DNA from: a virus
DNA length: 33,332 nt
Strand: one strand, 5' to 3'
IMG/VR virus record: IMGVR_UViG_3300047551_000604
Location: 1 to 33,332 of that record
The notes beneath the pieces are model-generated. The model was not told where the DNA came from. It searched no databases and saw nothing but the letters and a program-made list of their open reading frames with translations. This document shows positions 7,494 through 14,776 of the stretch, piece after piece (within the stretch, counting starts at the first letter, position 1; each line of letters begins with the position of its first letter). A program made the position numbers and the translations under genes.

Positions 7494-8169
7494 AGGTGGG
7501 GTGCGCCGGTATCTGGACACCGTGAAGCCCGAAGAGTATGTGCCGAATGTAGGTGAAGTAAACCTGCAAGAGATGACGCTGACTGGGCTTGCTGATCTGT
7601 ACGGTAGCGACAAGGGTACGCTCAAGCACAACTACACCGTGCAGTACGAGAAGATCATCAATGAACTTCTGGCAGGGCGTAGCCGCAAGAGTACGAATCT
7701 GACGGTCTGCGAGGCGGGTGTGGCGTGTGGCGCATCACTGCGTATGTGGGGCAATTACTTGCCTGCATCCAAGATCATAGGCTACGACATTCGCGAAGAG
7801 TGTGCGGAACTCTGCAAGGATATGACCAATGTACACATCCAGATTGAAGATCTGTGCAAGAACACTTTCACTGAACCTGTCGATCTCTTTATTGACGACG
7901 CCTCCCACATCTCTGAACACATGGCAGCGATGTTCAACAACGCATGGGACGCAGTGCGTTCCGGTGGTTACTACGTCATCGAAGATCTGGCGTGTACGTA
8001 CAACCCGGCGTACACTGAACAGTTCCGTAAGCACTTTGATCCAGAAGTGAAGAACAACCGTTTGGCTATCGCTGCACTATTGGACAGTCTGATGCGAGCG
8101 ATTGACTTGCGTACAGGGGTTGCTGAAATCCGTTATTACCCGCAGATGCTTGTACTGAGGAAACTGTAG
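7477..8169 (+). CDS. class I SAM methyltransferase-like protein (YGSDKGT type)
   Basis: 230 residues. It has the conserved N-terminal signature DLYGSDKGTLKHNYT (40-54), a Rossmann motif I CEAGVACGAS (78-87), the acidic IGYDI (101-105), VDLFIDDASHISEH (135-148) and GGYYVIEDL (153-161). The set matches a family of small-molecule or sugar O-methyltransferases and related cephalosporin-hydroxylase-like proteins found in secondary-metabolite and surface-glycan clusters. The Asp pair D140-D141 and nearby histidines suggest metal-assisted catalysis, as in MycE-like enzymes (inference). The start at ATG 7477 follows AGGAAGGA. It probably works with the glycosyltransferases. Confidence 0.75.
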   Translation: MDPLARGGVRRYLDTVKPEEYVPNVGEVNLQEMTLTGLADLYGSDKGTLKHNYTVQYEKIINELLAGRSRKSTNLTVCEAGVACGASLRMWGNYLPASKIIGYDIREECAELCKDMTNVHIQIEDLCKNTFTEPVDLFIDDASHISEHMAAMFNNAWDAVRSGGYYVIEDLACTYNPAYTEQFRKHFDPEVKNNRLAIAALLDSLMRAIDLRTGVAEIRYYPQMLVLRKL

Positions 8170-8369
8170 TGGGTACCGAGGACGACATCCTAGATCTGAT
8201 CCGCGCACTACCGGATGAGATCAACAACGCGGGGACAACAACCGAATTTAAATTCCTAGCCGTGGGCAGTGTACTCTGGCAGTGCTACCACGAGATCAAG
8301 TATTTAAGAGAAGAGTTAGACAAAGCAAAAAGGGGTGGTAAGCGTGGCGTTCGTAACACTAGACTTTGA
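8169..8369 (+). CDS. hypothetical protein, 66 aa
   Basis: GTG 8169 shares one base with the preceding TAG. The product has an acidic N-terminus (TEDDILDLIRALPDEI) and a basic C-terminus (LREELDKAKRGGKRGVRNTRL) and is probably helical. It overlaps the polymerase gene by 26 nt, and the basic tail is in that overlap. No domain recognised. The call rests on operon position and start-stop coupling. Confidence 0.5.
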   Translation: MGTEDDILDLIRALPDEINNAGTTTEFKFLAVGSVLWQCYHEIKYLREELDKAKRGGKRGVRNTRL

Positions 8370-10203
8370 AACTTTTTACGACAAGAGTTTTTCCTTGTCG
8401 CGCATGACAACTGAGGAGTACATCCGCAGCCCACAGTTTGAAGTCATCGGCGTAGGGATGAAGATCGACGATGCCCCGACACAGTGGTTCAGCGGTACTA
8501 AGCAAGAGATCAAGGCGTGGTTGGATCAAGTTGACTGGGATAACTCCGCGCTGCTCTGCCACAACATGATGTTTGATGGGGCGATTCTGGCGTGGGCGTT
8601 TGATATCGTCCCTGCTTATTACTTCGATACTCTGTGCATGGCCCGTGCTAAGCACGGCGTAGAAGTCAGCGGGTCATTGGCTAATCTGGTGAAGATGTAT
8701 GCGCTTGGGGAAAAAGGTACGGAGGTCATCAACGCGCAAGGGAAACGTAGGCAAGATTTTACTCCTGCCGATCTTGCTGCTTACGGGGATTATTGCATTA
8801 ACGATGTCGATCTTACTTTCAAGTTGTTTAACGTTTTGCTCTCGGATTTTTTCCCGCAAGAAGAACTAGATCTGATCGACATGACCCTGCGTATGTACAC
8901 GCAGCCTGTGTTAGCGGTTGATGACGCACTACTCGTATCTCGTCTTGAAGAGATCAAGACCGAAAAGACCGCACTGCTGAACGGACTCAAAGGCATCCTG
9001 CAAGTGGGTGACGAGGAGGAAATCCGGGCTAAATTGGCAAGCAACCCGCAGTTTGCTGCGGTGCTGAAGGAGTTGGGTATACCCGTGCCAATGAAGATTA
9101 GCCCGACTACGGGCAAGGAAACCTACGCCCTTGCCAAGAATGACGAGGGCTTTATTGCACTTCTGGAACACGAAGACCCCGATATCCAACAACTGTGTGC
9201 AGTTCGTCTGGGTACGAAGTCCACCATCGAAGAGTCACGCATTGAGAGATTCATCGGTGTGGGAGAGCGCAATCGGGGGCTGCTGCCTATTCCGCTCAAG
9301 TATTACGGAGCGCATACGGGGCGATGGGCCGGTGCAGATGCGATCAATTTCCAGAACTTGCCGAGCCGCGACAAGAAAAAGAAGACATTGAAAAATTCCA
9401 TTCTGGCTCCGCCCGGACACTATGTTGTCAACTGTGACAGCAGTCAGATTGAGGCGCGGGTACTTGCGTGGCTTGCCGGACAGCGTGACGTGGTCGAACA
9501 GTTCCGCAAGGGTGAAGATGTGTATTCCATCTTTGCCAGTAAAATTTATGGCAAGACCATCAGCAAAGCATTTCCTGTCGAGCGGTTCGTAGGAAAGACT
9601 TGTGTACTTGGATTGGGTTACGGCACAGGAGCCAAGAAACTTCAGCACACGTTGAAGACTCAACCCCCCGGTGCGGATCTGCCAGAGGAAGAGTGCAAGC
9701 GCATCGTCGATCTGTATCGGCAGGAGAACAATCGGATCATCGAACTCTGGCGTGAGTGCGATGCCTCGCTACAACATTTGGCTGATTGGCCACACAAAAC
9801 TAACGAGTACAAACTCGGCGTTGCGCCAGTCGTCTGGGCTACTCCGCATGGGCTAAAACTTCCTAACGGACTCTTCATTCGTTACCCCAATTTGAGAATG
9901 CGCGACAACAAGTACATCTATGACTCGCGTAAGGGCGTCGTCAACATCTGGGGTGGCGCGATGGTGGAGAACATCGTGCAAGCCTTGGCCAGAATCATCG
10001 TTGGCGAGCAGATGCTGAAACTACGCAAACGCTATCGTCCCGTGCTGACAGTTCACGATGCTGCAGTGTGCGTGGTTCCGAAGGCAGAGATCGAAGAAGG
10101 AATGGCGTTTATCACAGAAGTTATGTCCACCCCACCTGAATGGGCGACGGGTCTGCCCGTAGCCTGTGAGGCTAAATATGGAGAGTCGTATGGAGAGTGT
10201 TAA
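8344..10203 (+). CDS. family A DNA polymerase with 3'-5' exonuclease
   Basis: 619 residues; the phage replicative polymerase. GTG 8344 is chosen because AGGGG lies 8 nt upstream; GTG 8335 in the same frame is an alternative. N-terminal proofreading domain: Exo I DFE (D7, E9), Exo II CHNMMFD (D78), Exo III YCINDVD (Y160, D164). Polymerase domain: HTGRWAG and NFQNLPS before motif A CDSSQIEAR (D365), motif B R-x3-K-x3-L-G-x2-YG (Leu422 at the position of E. coli Phe762), and motif C VHDA (D572). The 5'-3' exonuclease domain is absent, as in T7. Motif A has Ser where Tyr is usual (DYSQ) and motif C has Ala where Glu is usual (HDE). It starts the replication block and overlaps the downstream nuclease by 14 nt. 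Confidence 0.95.
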   Translation: MAFVTLDFETFYDKSFSLSRMTTEEYIRSPQFEVIGVGMKIDDAPTQWFSGTKQEIKAWLDQVDWDNSALLCHNMMFDGAILAWAFDIVPAYYFDTLCMARAKHGVEVSGSLANLVKMYALGEKGTEVINAQGKRRQDFTPADLAAYGDYCINDVDLTFKLFNVLLSDFFPQEELDLIDMTLRMYTQPVLAVDDALLVSRLEEIKTEKTALLNGLKGILQVGDEEEIRAKLASNPQFAAVLKELGIPVPMKISPTTGKETYALAKNDEGFIALLEHEDPDIQQLCAVRLGTKSTIEESRIERFIGVGERNRGLLPIPLKYYGAHTGRWAGADAINFQNLPSRDKKKKTLKNSILAPPGHYVVNCDSSQIEARVLAWLAGQRDVVEQFRKGEDVYSIFASKIYGKTISKAFPVERFVGKTCVLGLGYGTGAKKLQHTLKTQPPGADLPEEECKRIVDLYRQENNRIIELWRECDASLQHLADWPHKTNEYKLGVAPVVWATPHGLKLPNGLFIRYPNLRMRDNKYIYDSRKGVVNIWGGAMVENIVQALARIIVGEQMLKLRKRYRPVLTVHDAAVCVVPKAEIEEGMAFITEVMSTPPEWATGLPVACEAKYGESYGEC

Positions 10204-10849
10204 ATGGTCTTTCTCCGGTCTGAAACAGTATACGAACTGTCCTCGTCAATACTACGAGGTCAAGGTTCAGCGTAACTACGAAGTACGTGAGACCGACCAA
10301 ATAAGATACGGCAAGGAAGTACATACGGCGTTGGAAAATTATGTCCGTGATGGCACTCCACTTGCCAAGAACTATCAGCGATTCAAGTCAATGGTCGATG
10401 CACTGACAAACATAGATGGTGACAAACATGTCGAGCATAAGATGGCGCTGACGGCTGACAAAGAGCCATGTGACTTTGACTTCCCCGACTATTGGGTGCG
10501 GGGGATTGCCGACTTGTTGATCGTTAACGATGACACTGCATTTGTCGTGGACTACAAAACTGGGAGTAACCGTTATCCCGACGCAAAGCAGTTGAAGTTG
10601 ATGGCACTGATGACCTACGCACACTTTCCGCAAGTTGAACGGGTCAAAGCAGGTTTGTTGTTTGTGATGCATAATGCGTTTATCACAGATACGTATTACC
10701 GTGACTGTACTGAAGATTTGTGGAGTGTTTTTCAAACAGATTTATTTCGACTTGGTCATTCGTATGAAAACAACGTTTGGCCACCTAACCCGACCCCGTT
10801 GTGTGGTTGGTGTCCGGTGGATTCATGCGAGTTTTATCGGGAGAGATAG
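10190..10849 (+). CDS. Cas4/RecB-like Fe-S PD-(D/E)XK nuclease
   Basis: 219 residues. ATG 10190 is preferred because GGAGAG lies 6-8 nt upstream; ATG 10178 is possible. The protein has the RecB-nuclease pattern: GKEVH (H45), GIAD (D108), VVDYKTG (D121, K123) and Q134. Four cysteines are arranged as in Cas4 and AddB: C17 in NCPRQYY, and C205-x2-C208-x4-C213 near the C-terminus, predicted to hold a 4Fe-4S cluster. It should be a DNA exonuclease or endonuclease for end-processing or host DNA breakdown. There are no other cas genes, so this is a phage replication or recombination nuclease, not part of a CRISPR system. Confidence 0.85.
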   Translation: MESVKWSFSGLKQYTNCPRQYYEVKVQRNYEVRETDQIRYGKEVHTALENYVRDGTPLAKNYQRFKSMVDALTNIDGDKHVEHKMALTADKEPCDFDFPDYWVRGIADLLIVNDDTAFVVDYKTGSNRYPDAKQLKLMALMTYAHFPQVERVKAGLLFVMHNAFITDTYYRDCTEDLWSVFQTDLFRLGHSYENNVWPPNPTPLCGWCPVDSCEFYRER

Positions 10850-10852
10850 TAT

Positions 10853-11167
10853 ATGACTGAAGAAAACCCAGAACTTCAAATAATGAAGTTCAAGTTGTTA
10901 GTAAAAAAGAAGAATGCTCAGATAGACCATTTAAATGACGAAAAGTCAATTATTGCTTACGATGCGCGTTATTGGAGAAATAATTATGACGCTTTGCACG
11001 AAGCACATGAACGCTTAACCCGTAAGTTTGAAGCCAACTTTAAATTTCACGAATACATTAAAGACGTTCTAGATCACACAGCAGATTTAATGGAGAATTA
11101 CGATGCCTTACGTGAACAAATCCCGTCCGTACAAGAAAGAGTATCAACAGCAGAAGGAGAGGGGTGA
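10853..11167 (+). CDS. coiled-coil protein, 104 aa
   Basis: Starts 3 nt after the nuclease stop at ATG 10853, with GGGAGAGA just upstream. The product is highly charged and helical (KKKNAQIDHLNDEKS, then YDALHEAHERLTRKFEANF), consistent with a coiled coil. No catalytic motif. Its last 65 nt overlap the next gene in another frame. It looks more A+T-rich than its neighbours. Function unknown. Confidence 0.65.
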   Translation: MTEENPELQIMKFKLLVKKKNAQIDHLNDEKSIIAYDARYWRNNYDALHEAHERLTRKFEANFKFHEYIKDVLDHTADLMENYDALREQIPSVQERVSTAEGEG

Positions 11168-11357
11168 ACACCCCGACCGCATGGAACGGCAACGTGCCCG
11201 TCGTTCGTACGACAAGAAGGGTATCAATCGCAAAGGAAAAGATATCGCTCACGTCAAAGCGTTGTCGAAAGGTGGTAGCAATAGCGACGGCACTAGGCTA
11301 GAGTCGCCAAGCAAGAACCGCTCTTTCCGACGTAAGTCAAACGGAGCGATGAAGTAA
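11103..11357 (+). CDS. HNH-like small basic protein
   Basis: 84 residues, strongly basic; ATG 11103 follows GGAGA with 6-7 nt spacing. The C-terminal half, DIAHVKALSKGGSN (47-60) and then SPSKNRSF (68-75), resembles the minimal HNH arrangement seen in phage proteins: His50, Asn60, Asn72. The usual first D/E-H pair is reduced to A-H, and no zinc cysteines are visible. It could be a weakened homing-type nuclease, or a DNA-binding protein derived from one. It is the last gene before the structured gap. Confidence 0.6.
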   Translation: MPYVNKSRPYKKEYQQQKERGEHPDRMERQRARRSYDKKGINRKGKDIAHVKALSKGGSNSDGTRLESPSKNRSFRRKSNGAMK

Positions 11358-11387
11358 TTCCACACAAGGCATGAGTGTGTAGGGATA

Positions 11388-11421
11388 AAGGAAGCCTACT
11401 TTGCACCCCACTTGCTTCCTT
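11388..11421 (+). promoter_or_regulatory. stem-loop in the pre-helicase gap
   Basis: An 8-bp perfect inverted repeat, AAGGAAGC at 11388-11395 and GCTTCCTT at 11414-11421, with an 18-nt loop. It is not followed by a T-run, so it is not a simple terminator. It may be an mRNA structure or a protein-binding palindrome. It is the first of three structured elements between the HNH-like gene and the helicase. Confidence 0.45.
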
Positions 11422-11435
11422 GCGTTTCATCGGCG

Positions 11436-11472
11436 CATAACCATGCCTGTCAAGAGCAGGGTAAACTTTATG
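11436..11472 (+). promoter_or_regulatory. nested stem-loop in the pre-helicase gap
   Basis: Outer arms CATAA (11436-11440) and TTATG (11468-11472) enclose inner arms CCTG (11446-11449) and CAGG (11457-11460), giving a two-step hairpin with internal loops. It is individually weak, but lies between two other hairpins in the longest non-coding stretch of the window. Function unknown; a structured 5' leader of the helicase mRNA is one possibility. Confidence 0.3.
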
Positions 11473-11499
11473 TTTCCTCTACTGGGTCTTGACCGACTG

Positions 11500-11520
11500 G
11501 CCCCCGTAAGGGGCTTTATT
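11500..11520 (+). terminator. possible weak intrinsic terminator or attenuator before the helicase
   Basis: GCCCC (11500-11504) pairs with GGGGC (11510-11514) across a 5-nt loop and is followed by TTTATT. The stem is only 5 bp but all G-C, and the T-tract is imperfect. It ends 10 nt before the helicase ATG, so if it forms it would either end upstream transcription or hide the ribosome-binding site (GAGGAT at 11522-11527). Confidence 0.45.
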
Positions 11521-11530
11521 TGAGGATAAG

Positions 11531-13168
11531 ATGCAAATATTAGAAAACAAAGCGTTGCAACTCACGCTTCCTGCGCCGCTAGCGGAAAAGTCAGTTGAAC
11601 TAATTGATCGGTGCAAGGTTGTGCAAGACTTTGGCACTCGCAAGAATGTGGTTGTCTACTGGGGTTTTGATGAATTATCTGCCCTTGCGCAGATTCTTGA
11701 TACCGCAAAACCTAACATGGAGATTCCAGACGTTGTGTCACCCATCTTGCGTGACTACAACTGGCCGGGAGTGTTCAAGCCATTTGATCATCAGAAAGAT
11801 ACGGCATCGTTTCTGTCGCTGCGGCGACGGGCATTCTGCTTTAACGAAGCCGGGACGGGCAAGACTTCTGCGGCTGTATGGGCTGCAGACTACCTCATTA
11901 CATTAGGTCAAATTAGCAGGGTGCTAGTTATCTGCCCATTATCGATCATGCAGTCCGCATGGCAAGCCGACATCTTCAAGACCGCAATGCATCGCACGTG
12001 CGGGGTCGCACACGGCACCGCAGACAAACGTAAAAGAATCATCGACGGCACATATGAATTTGTCATCATCAACTTTGACGGTGTTCATACCGTGTTTGAT
12101 GACATACAGAAGGCCAACTTTGATCTCATCATCGTGGACGAAGCCAACGCCTACAAAACTACGACAACTCGGCGCTGGAAAACGCTGGCTAAATTAGTCC
12201 GACCAGATACACGATTGTGGATGATGACGGGTACGCCCGCTGCGCAATCGCCAACTGATGCATTCGGTTTGGCACGTTTGATTGCTCCAGATCGTGTACC
12301 CAAGTATTCAGGTGCTTGGCGCGACCGAGTGATGAATCAGCTTTCAAGATTTAAATGGGTTCCGAAACACAACGCTACGCAACAAGTACATGATGCATTG
12401 CAGCCAGCGATCCGCTTCACCAAGAAGCAATGCCTTGATCTACCAGAAGTTGTTTATCAGACACGCGACGTACCTTTGTCGCCACAGACACAGAAGTACT
12501 ACAACGTATTAAAGAAGCAACTGCTGATTGAAGCAGCGGGAGAACAGATCACTGCCGTCAATGCTGCTGCTAGTCTGAACAAGTTGTTACAAATATCAGG
12601 CGGCGCAGTCTACACGGACAAGCGTGAAGTGGTTGAGTTTGACATCCGGCCACGACTCAACGCACTTGAAGAAGTGCTTGCTGAAACGTTAAACAAAGTT
12701 GTAGTATTCGTTCCATTCATTCATACCATCGATGTGGTCAAGCAGTATCTAAACGATAGCCACGTCAGTTGTGAGGTGATTCAAGGCAGCGTGTCACTGA
12801 CTGAAAGAACACAGATCATTCAAAGATTCCAGAGTGATCCCGAGCCACGTGTTCTCATTATTCAGCCGCAGTCCGCTGCACATGGAATCACGCTGACTGC
12901 CGCAGATACCGTAGTGTTTTGGTCACCTGTGATGAGTGTGGAAACGTATCTTCAATGCATCGCACGTATTGATCGTGTGGGTCAAAGAAATACGATGACG
13001 GTTGTCCATCTGCAAGGCTCTGACGTAGAGCGAAGGATGTACAACATGCTGCAAGGCAAAGTGGATAGCCATCAAAAGTTGGTGGATTTGTATCAACAAG
13101 AACTGGAGGAAAACGATGAGCGTGGATACGGAACAAGCAGTCAAAGCGTATTTGGCGATCCGGGGTGA
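11531..13168 (+). CDS. SNF2-type superfamily 2 helicase
   Basis: 545 residues with all the usual SF2/SNF2 landmarks: HQKD ahead of Walker A EAGTGKT (106-112), motif Ia CPLSIMQSAW (135-144), motif II DEAN (203-206), motif III TGTP (233-236), motif IV VVFVPF, motif V SAAHGITLTAADTVVFW, and motif VI QCIARIDRVGQ (475-485, arginines 479 and 482). The DEAN variant replaces the common DEAH/DEGH. It should be an ATP-driven DNA translocase; phage members are linked to replication or recombination. The start ATG 11531 follows GAGGAT. The gene overlaps the next by 53 nt. Confidence 0.95.
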   Translation: MQILENKALQLTLPAPLAEKSVELIDRCKVVQDFGTRKNVVVYWGFDELSALAQILDTAKPNMEIPDVVSPILRDYNWPGVFKPFDHQKDTASFLSLRRRAFCFNEAGTGKTSAAVWAADYLITLGQISRVLVICPLSIMQSAWQADIFKTAMHRTCGVAHGTADKRKRIIDGTYEFVIINFDGVHTVFDDIQKANFDLIIVDEANAYKTTTTRRWKTLAKLVRPDTRLWMMTGTPAAQSPTDAFGLARLIAPDRVPKYSGAWRDRVMNQLSRFKWVPKHNATQQVHDALQPAIRFTKKQCLDLPEVVYQTRDVPLSPQTQKYYNVLKKQLLIEAAGEQITAVNAAASLNKLLQISGGAVYTDKREVVEFDIRPRLNALEEVLAETLNKVVVFVPFIHTIDVVKQYLNDSHVSCEVIQGSVSLTERTQIIQRFQSDPEPRVLIIQPQSAAHGITLTAADTVVFWSPVMSVETYLQCIARIDRVGQRNTMTVVHLQGSDVERRMYNMLQGKVDSHQKLVDLYQQELEENDERGYGTSSQSVFGDPG

Positions 13169-13511
13169 ACGTGACCGACTCCGTAACGAATACGAAGCCA
13201 ACGACAAAAGACTTGTTGAAGACTTGAAAAAATTAGAAGCCGTGTTGCTTGATGTGTGCAATACGGTAAACGCAGACAGTATCAAGACTAGCCTTGGTAC
13301 TGTCATTCGGAAGTTGAACGAGCGTTACTTCTGTAGCGACTGGGACAACTTCAAACAATACGTGCTTGAGAACGAGGCTATCGAACTTCTTGAGCGGCGT
13401 ATACACCAAGGCAATTTCAAGCAGCACATGGAAGAAATCCAGTCTGATGGACTGCCCCCCGGTGTCAACGTGATGCGTGAGTTCGGAGTCACGGTTCGTA
13501 AGGCTAGTTAG
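13116..13511 (+). CDS. conserved phage hypothetical protein, 131 aa
   Basis: ATG 13116 follows GGAGG at about 13106 and overlaps the helicase end by 53 nt. Residues about 10-50 are a charged coiled coil (IRGERDRLRNEYEANDK, then LVEDLKKLEAVLLD). Then come SIKTSLGTV (55-63), a SDWDNF segment, and a C-terminal GLPPGVNVMREFGVTVRK. This arrangement recurs in phage proteins encoded between the helicase and the ssDNA-binding protein; its function is unknown to me. It might be a helicase or SSB partner (inference from position). Confidence 0.75.
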   Translation: MSVDTEQAVKAYLAIRGERDRLRNEYEANDKRLVEDLKKLEAVLLDVCNTVNADSIKTSLGTVIRKLNERYFCSDWDNFKQYVLENEAIELLERRIHQGNFKQHMEEIQSDGLPPGVNVMREFGVTVRKAS

Positions 13512-13538
13512 GTAAGTAGAGTAAGTAAAGTAAGTAAA
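13512..13538 (+). repeat. three tandem 9-bp repeats in the leader of the SSB-like gene
   Basis: Three back-to-back units: GTAAGTAGA (13512-13520), GTAAGTAAA (13521-13529) and GTAAGTAAA (13530-13538). They run directly into the ribosome-binding site AAAGGAGA and lie 10 nt before the start codon of the putative ssDNA-binding protein. The first unit begins at the stop codon region of the upstream gene. The sequence has little self-complementarity, so the mRNA leader would be unstructured. A role as a translational operator for the encoded protein is discussed as a finding. Confidence 0.85.
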
Positions 13539-13548
13539 GGAGACTCAT

Positions 13549-14391
13549 ATGAGTACGGATATTATTTCGAGTTTGAAAAACGACCTCGCCGTCATCGGCG
13601 GCTTGGACGAGGACACCAAAGCCGTTGCGGGTAACTCCGCAACATCGAGCCGACGCATTTCCCTCAAAGGTAATGTGTTCCGCAAGATCGTGAACGGTAA
13701 GGAAGTGGGGGCTATCGAAGATCGCCACATGAACGTGATCTTTGTGAAGATGGCCCACAACCCGAGCCGCACGTTGTACACGGGTGGATACAAGGAAGGC
13801 GAGAAGGTTGCCCCGACTTGCTGGTCAAACGATTCCAAGGCTCCAGACCCAGAAGTTAAAAACCCGCCAGCCTCAGCATGTGACAAGTGTCAGTATAGTG
13901 TAAAAGGTTCTGGACAAGGCGGTAACGGCACTGCGTGTCGTCTGTCATGGCGTACTGCAGTTGTACTGCCCAACGATGTGAAGGGCGATGTCATGCAGTT
14001 GGTGCTTCCTGCTACGTCTGTGTTCGGTAAGGAAGAGAATGGGAAGTGGCCGTTCCGTGAGTACGTGAAGATGCTTGCTAACCACAACATCTCAGCGGGT
14101 CGCGTCGTGACCAAGATGCAGTTCGACACCAAGTCGCCTGTACCTCGTGTTCTTTTCTCGCCTGTGTCGGGTATCAATCCAGATGATCTGGATGTACTGA
14201 CGGAGCAGTCCAAGACCCAAGCCGCTGAAAGTGCGATCAAGTTGACCGTCTATCAGCAGGATGAAGGTAACAAGGAAGAGACTGTTGAGGTCGCTGCACC
14301 CGTTGCTCCCAAAGTCAGAGAGACCAAGAAGGCGGCTACTGCCCCCACTGCAGATGTGGCAGATGTCATCAAGGAATGGTCAAAAAAGTGA
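13549..14391 (+). CDS. putative ssDNA-binding protein
   Basis: 280 residues. Its place between the helicase and the primase-helicase, and its layout (a beta-rich core at about 35-215 with a low-complexity tail at about 235-270), suggest a phage SSB analogue of a type common in aquatic phages; this is not proven by a motif. Four cysteines, C91, C111-x2-C114 and C130, could bind zinc, as in T4 gp32. The tail has an acidic stretch (DEGNKEETVEV), then Ala/Lys/Thr repeats, and ends IKEWSKK; it lacks the acidic tail with terminal aromatic of T7 gp2.5. The ribosome-binding site AAAGGAGA is strong, which fits a highly made protein. Confidence 0.6.
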   Translation: MSTDIISSLKNDLAVIGGLDEDTKAVAGNSATSSRRISLKGNVFRKIVNGKEVGAIEDRHMNVIFVKMAHNPSRTLYTGGYKEGEKVAPTCWSNDSKAPDPEVKNPPASACDKCQYSVKGSGQGGNGTACRLSWRTAVVLPNDVKGDVMQLVLPATSVFGKEENGKWPFREYVKMLANHNISAGRVVTKMQFDTKSPVPRVLFSPVSGINPDDLDVLTEQSKTQAAESAIKLTVYQQDEGNKEETVEVAAPVAPKVRETKKAATAPTADVADVIKEWSKK

Positions 14392-14399
14392 GGTAAGCC

Positions 14400-14711
14400 G
14401 TGGCACGGTCGTACAGTCATAAATTCCTATTATCACTGCAAAAGGCAGATGGTGATCGGCTTGGTGTTAGATTGGGGAGACTGTGCGTCGAAGCCAATCT
14501 ACCGGCTTCATACGTAGCCAAGGCTTTGGAAACCTCGCGCATCAGTGTCTACAACTGGTTCAGAGGTGGTGGTATCCGTGAGGATAAACGAAGGATGATT
14601 GAGGTATTCATGGACCTCGTCCAAGAAGATATGAAGAACGGTACTCTCCCTGCCACCAACGTTTTCATGGCCAAACTCTATATCGAATCTATGATAGGAG
14701 TGAAGATTTGA
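14400..14711 (+). CDS. HTH DNA-binding protein
   Basis: 103 residues from GTG 14400, with AGGTAAG just upstream. A helix-turn-helix is visible at about 33-57: LPASYVAKALETSRISVYNWFRGG, with the Trp-Phe-Arg ending typical of Cro/C1-like HTHs. The rest is helical. A strong terminator follows the gene directly, so it closes a transcription unit. It may be a transcription regulator of the replication or late genes, but the target is unknown. Confidence 0.7.
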   Translation: MARSYSHKFLLSLQKADGDRLGVRLGRLCVEANLPASYVAKALETSRISVYNWFRGGGIREDKRRMIEVFMDLVQEDMKNGTLPATNVFMAKLYIESMIGVKI

Positions 14712-14728
14712 CCTAACTGATTGGGTTC

Positions 14729-14758
14729 GGCGGGAGGCAACCCCTCCCGCCTTTTTTT
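14729..14758 (+). terminator. strong intrinsic terminator
   Basis: A 9-bp perfect GC-rich stem, GGCGGGAGG (14729-14737) and CCTCCCGCC (14743-14751), with a 5-nt loop, followed by seven T residues (14752-14758). This is a textbook Rho-independent terminator on the + strand. It lies between the HTH gene and the primase-helicase, so the latter needs readthrough or its own promoter. I see no convincing sigma70 promoter in the 18 nt before its ATG. Confidence 0.95.
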
Positions 14759-14776
14759 ATCTCTGCGAGTTGGACG

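Noticed and set aside
10190-10849. Evidence of a CRISPR-Cas system from the Cas4-like protein
   Set aside because: There are no other cas genes and no repeat-spacer array in the window; such nucleases are common in phage replication blocks.
11436-11472. tRNA-like fold in the gap
   Set aside because: The stems are too short and no acceptor stem, anticodon loop or T-loop consensus can be arranged.
11443-11523. 26-codon ORF in the pre-helicase gap
   Set aside because: It has no ribosome-binding site, runs through two of the inverted repeats, and gives a peptide without recognisable features.
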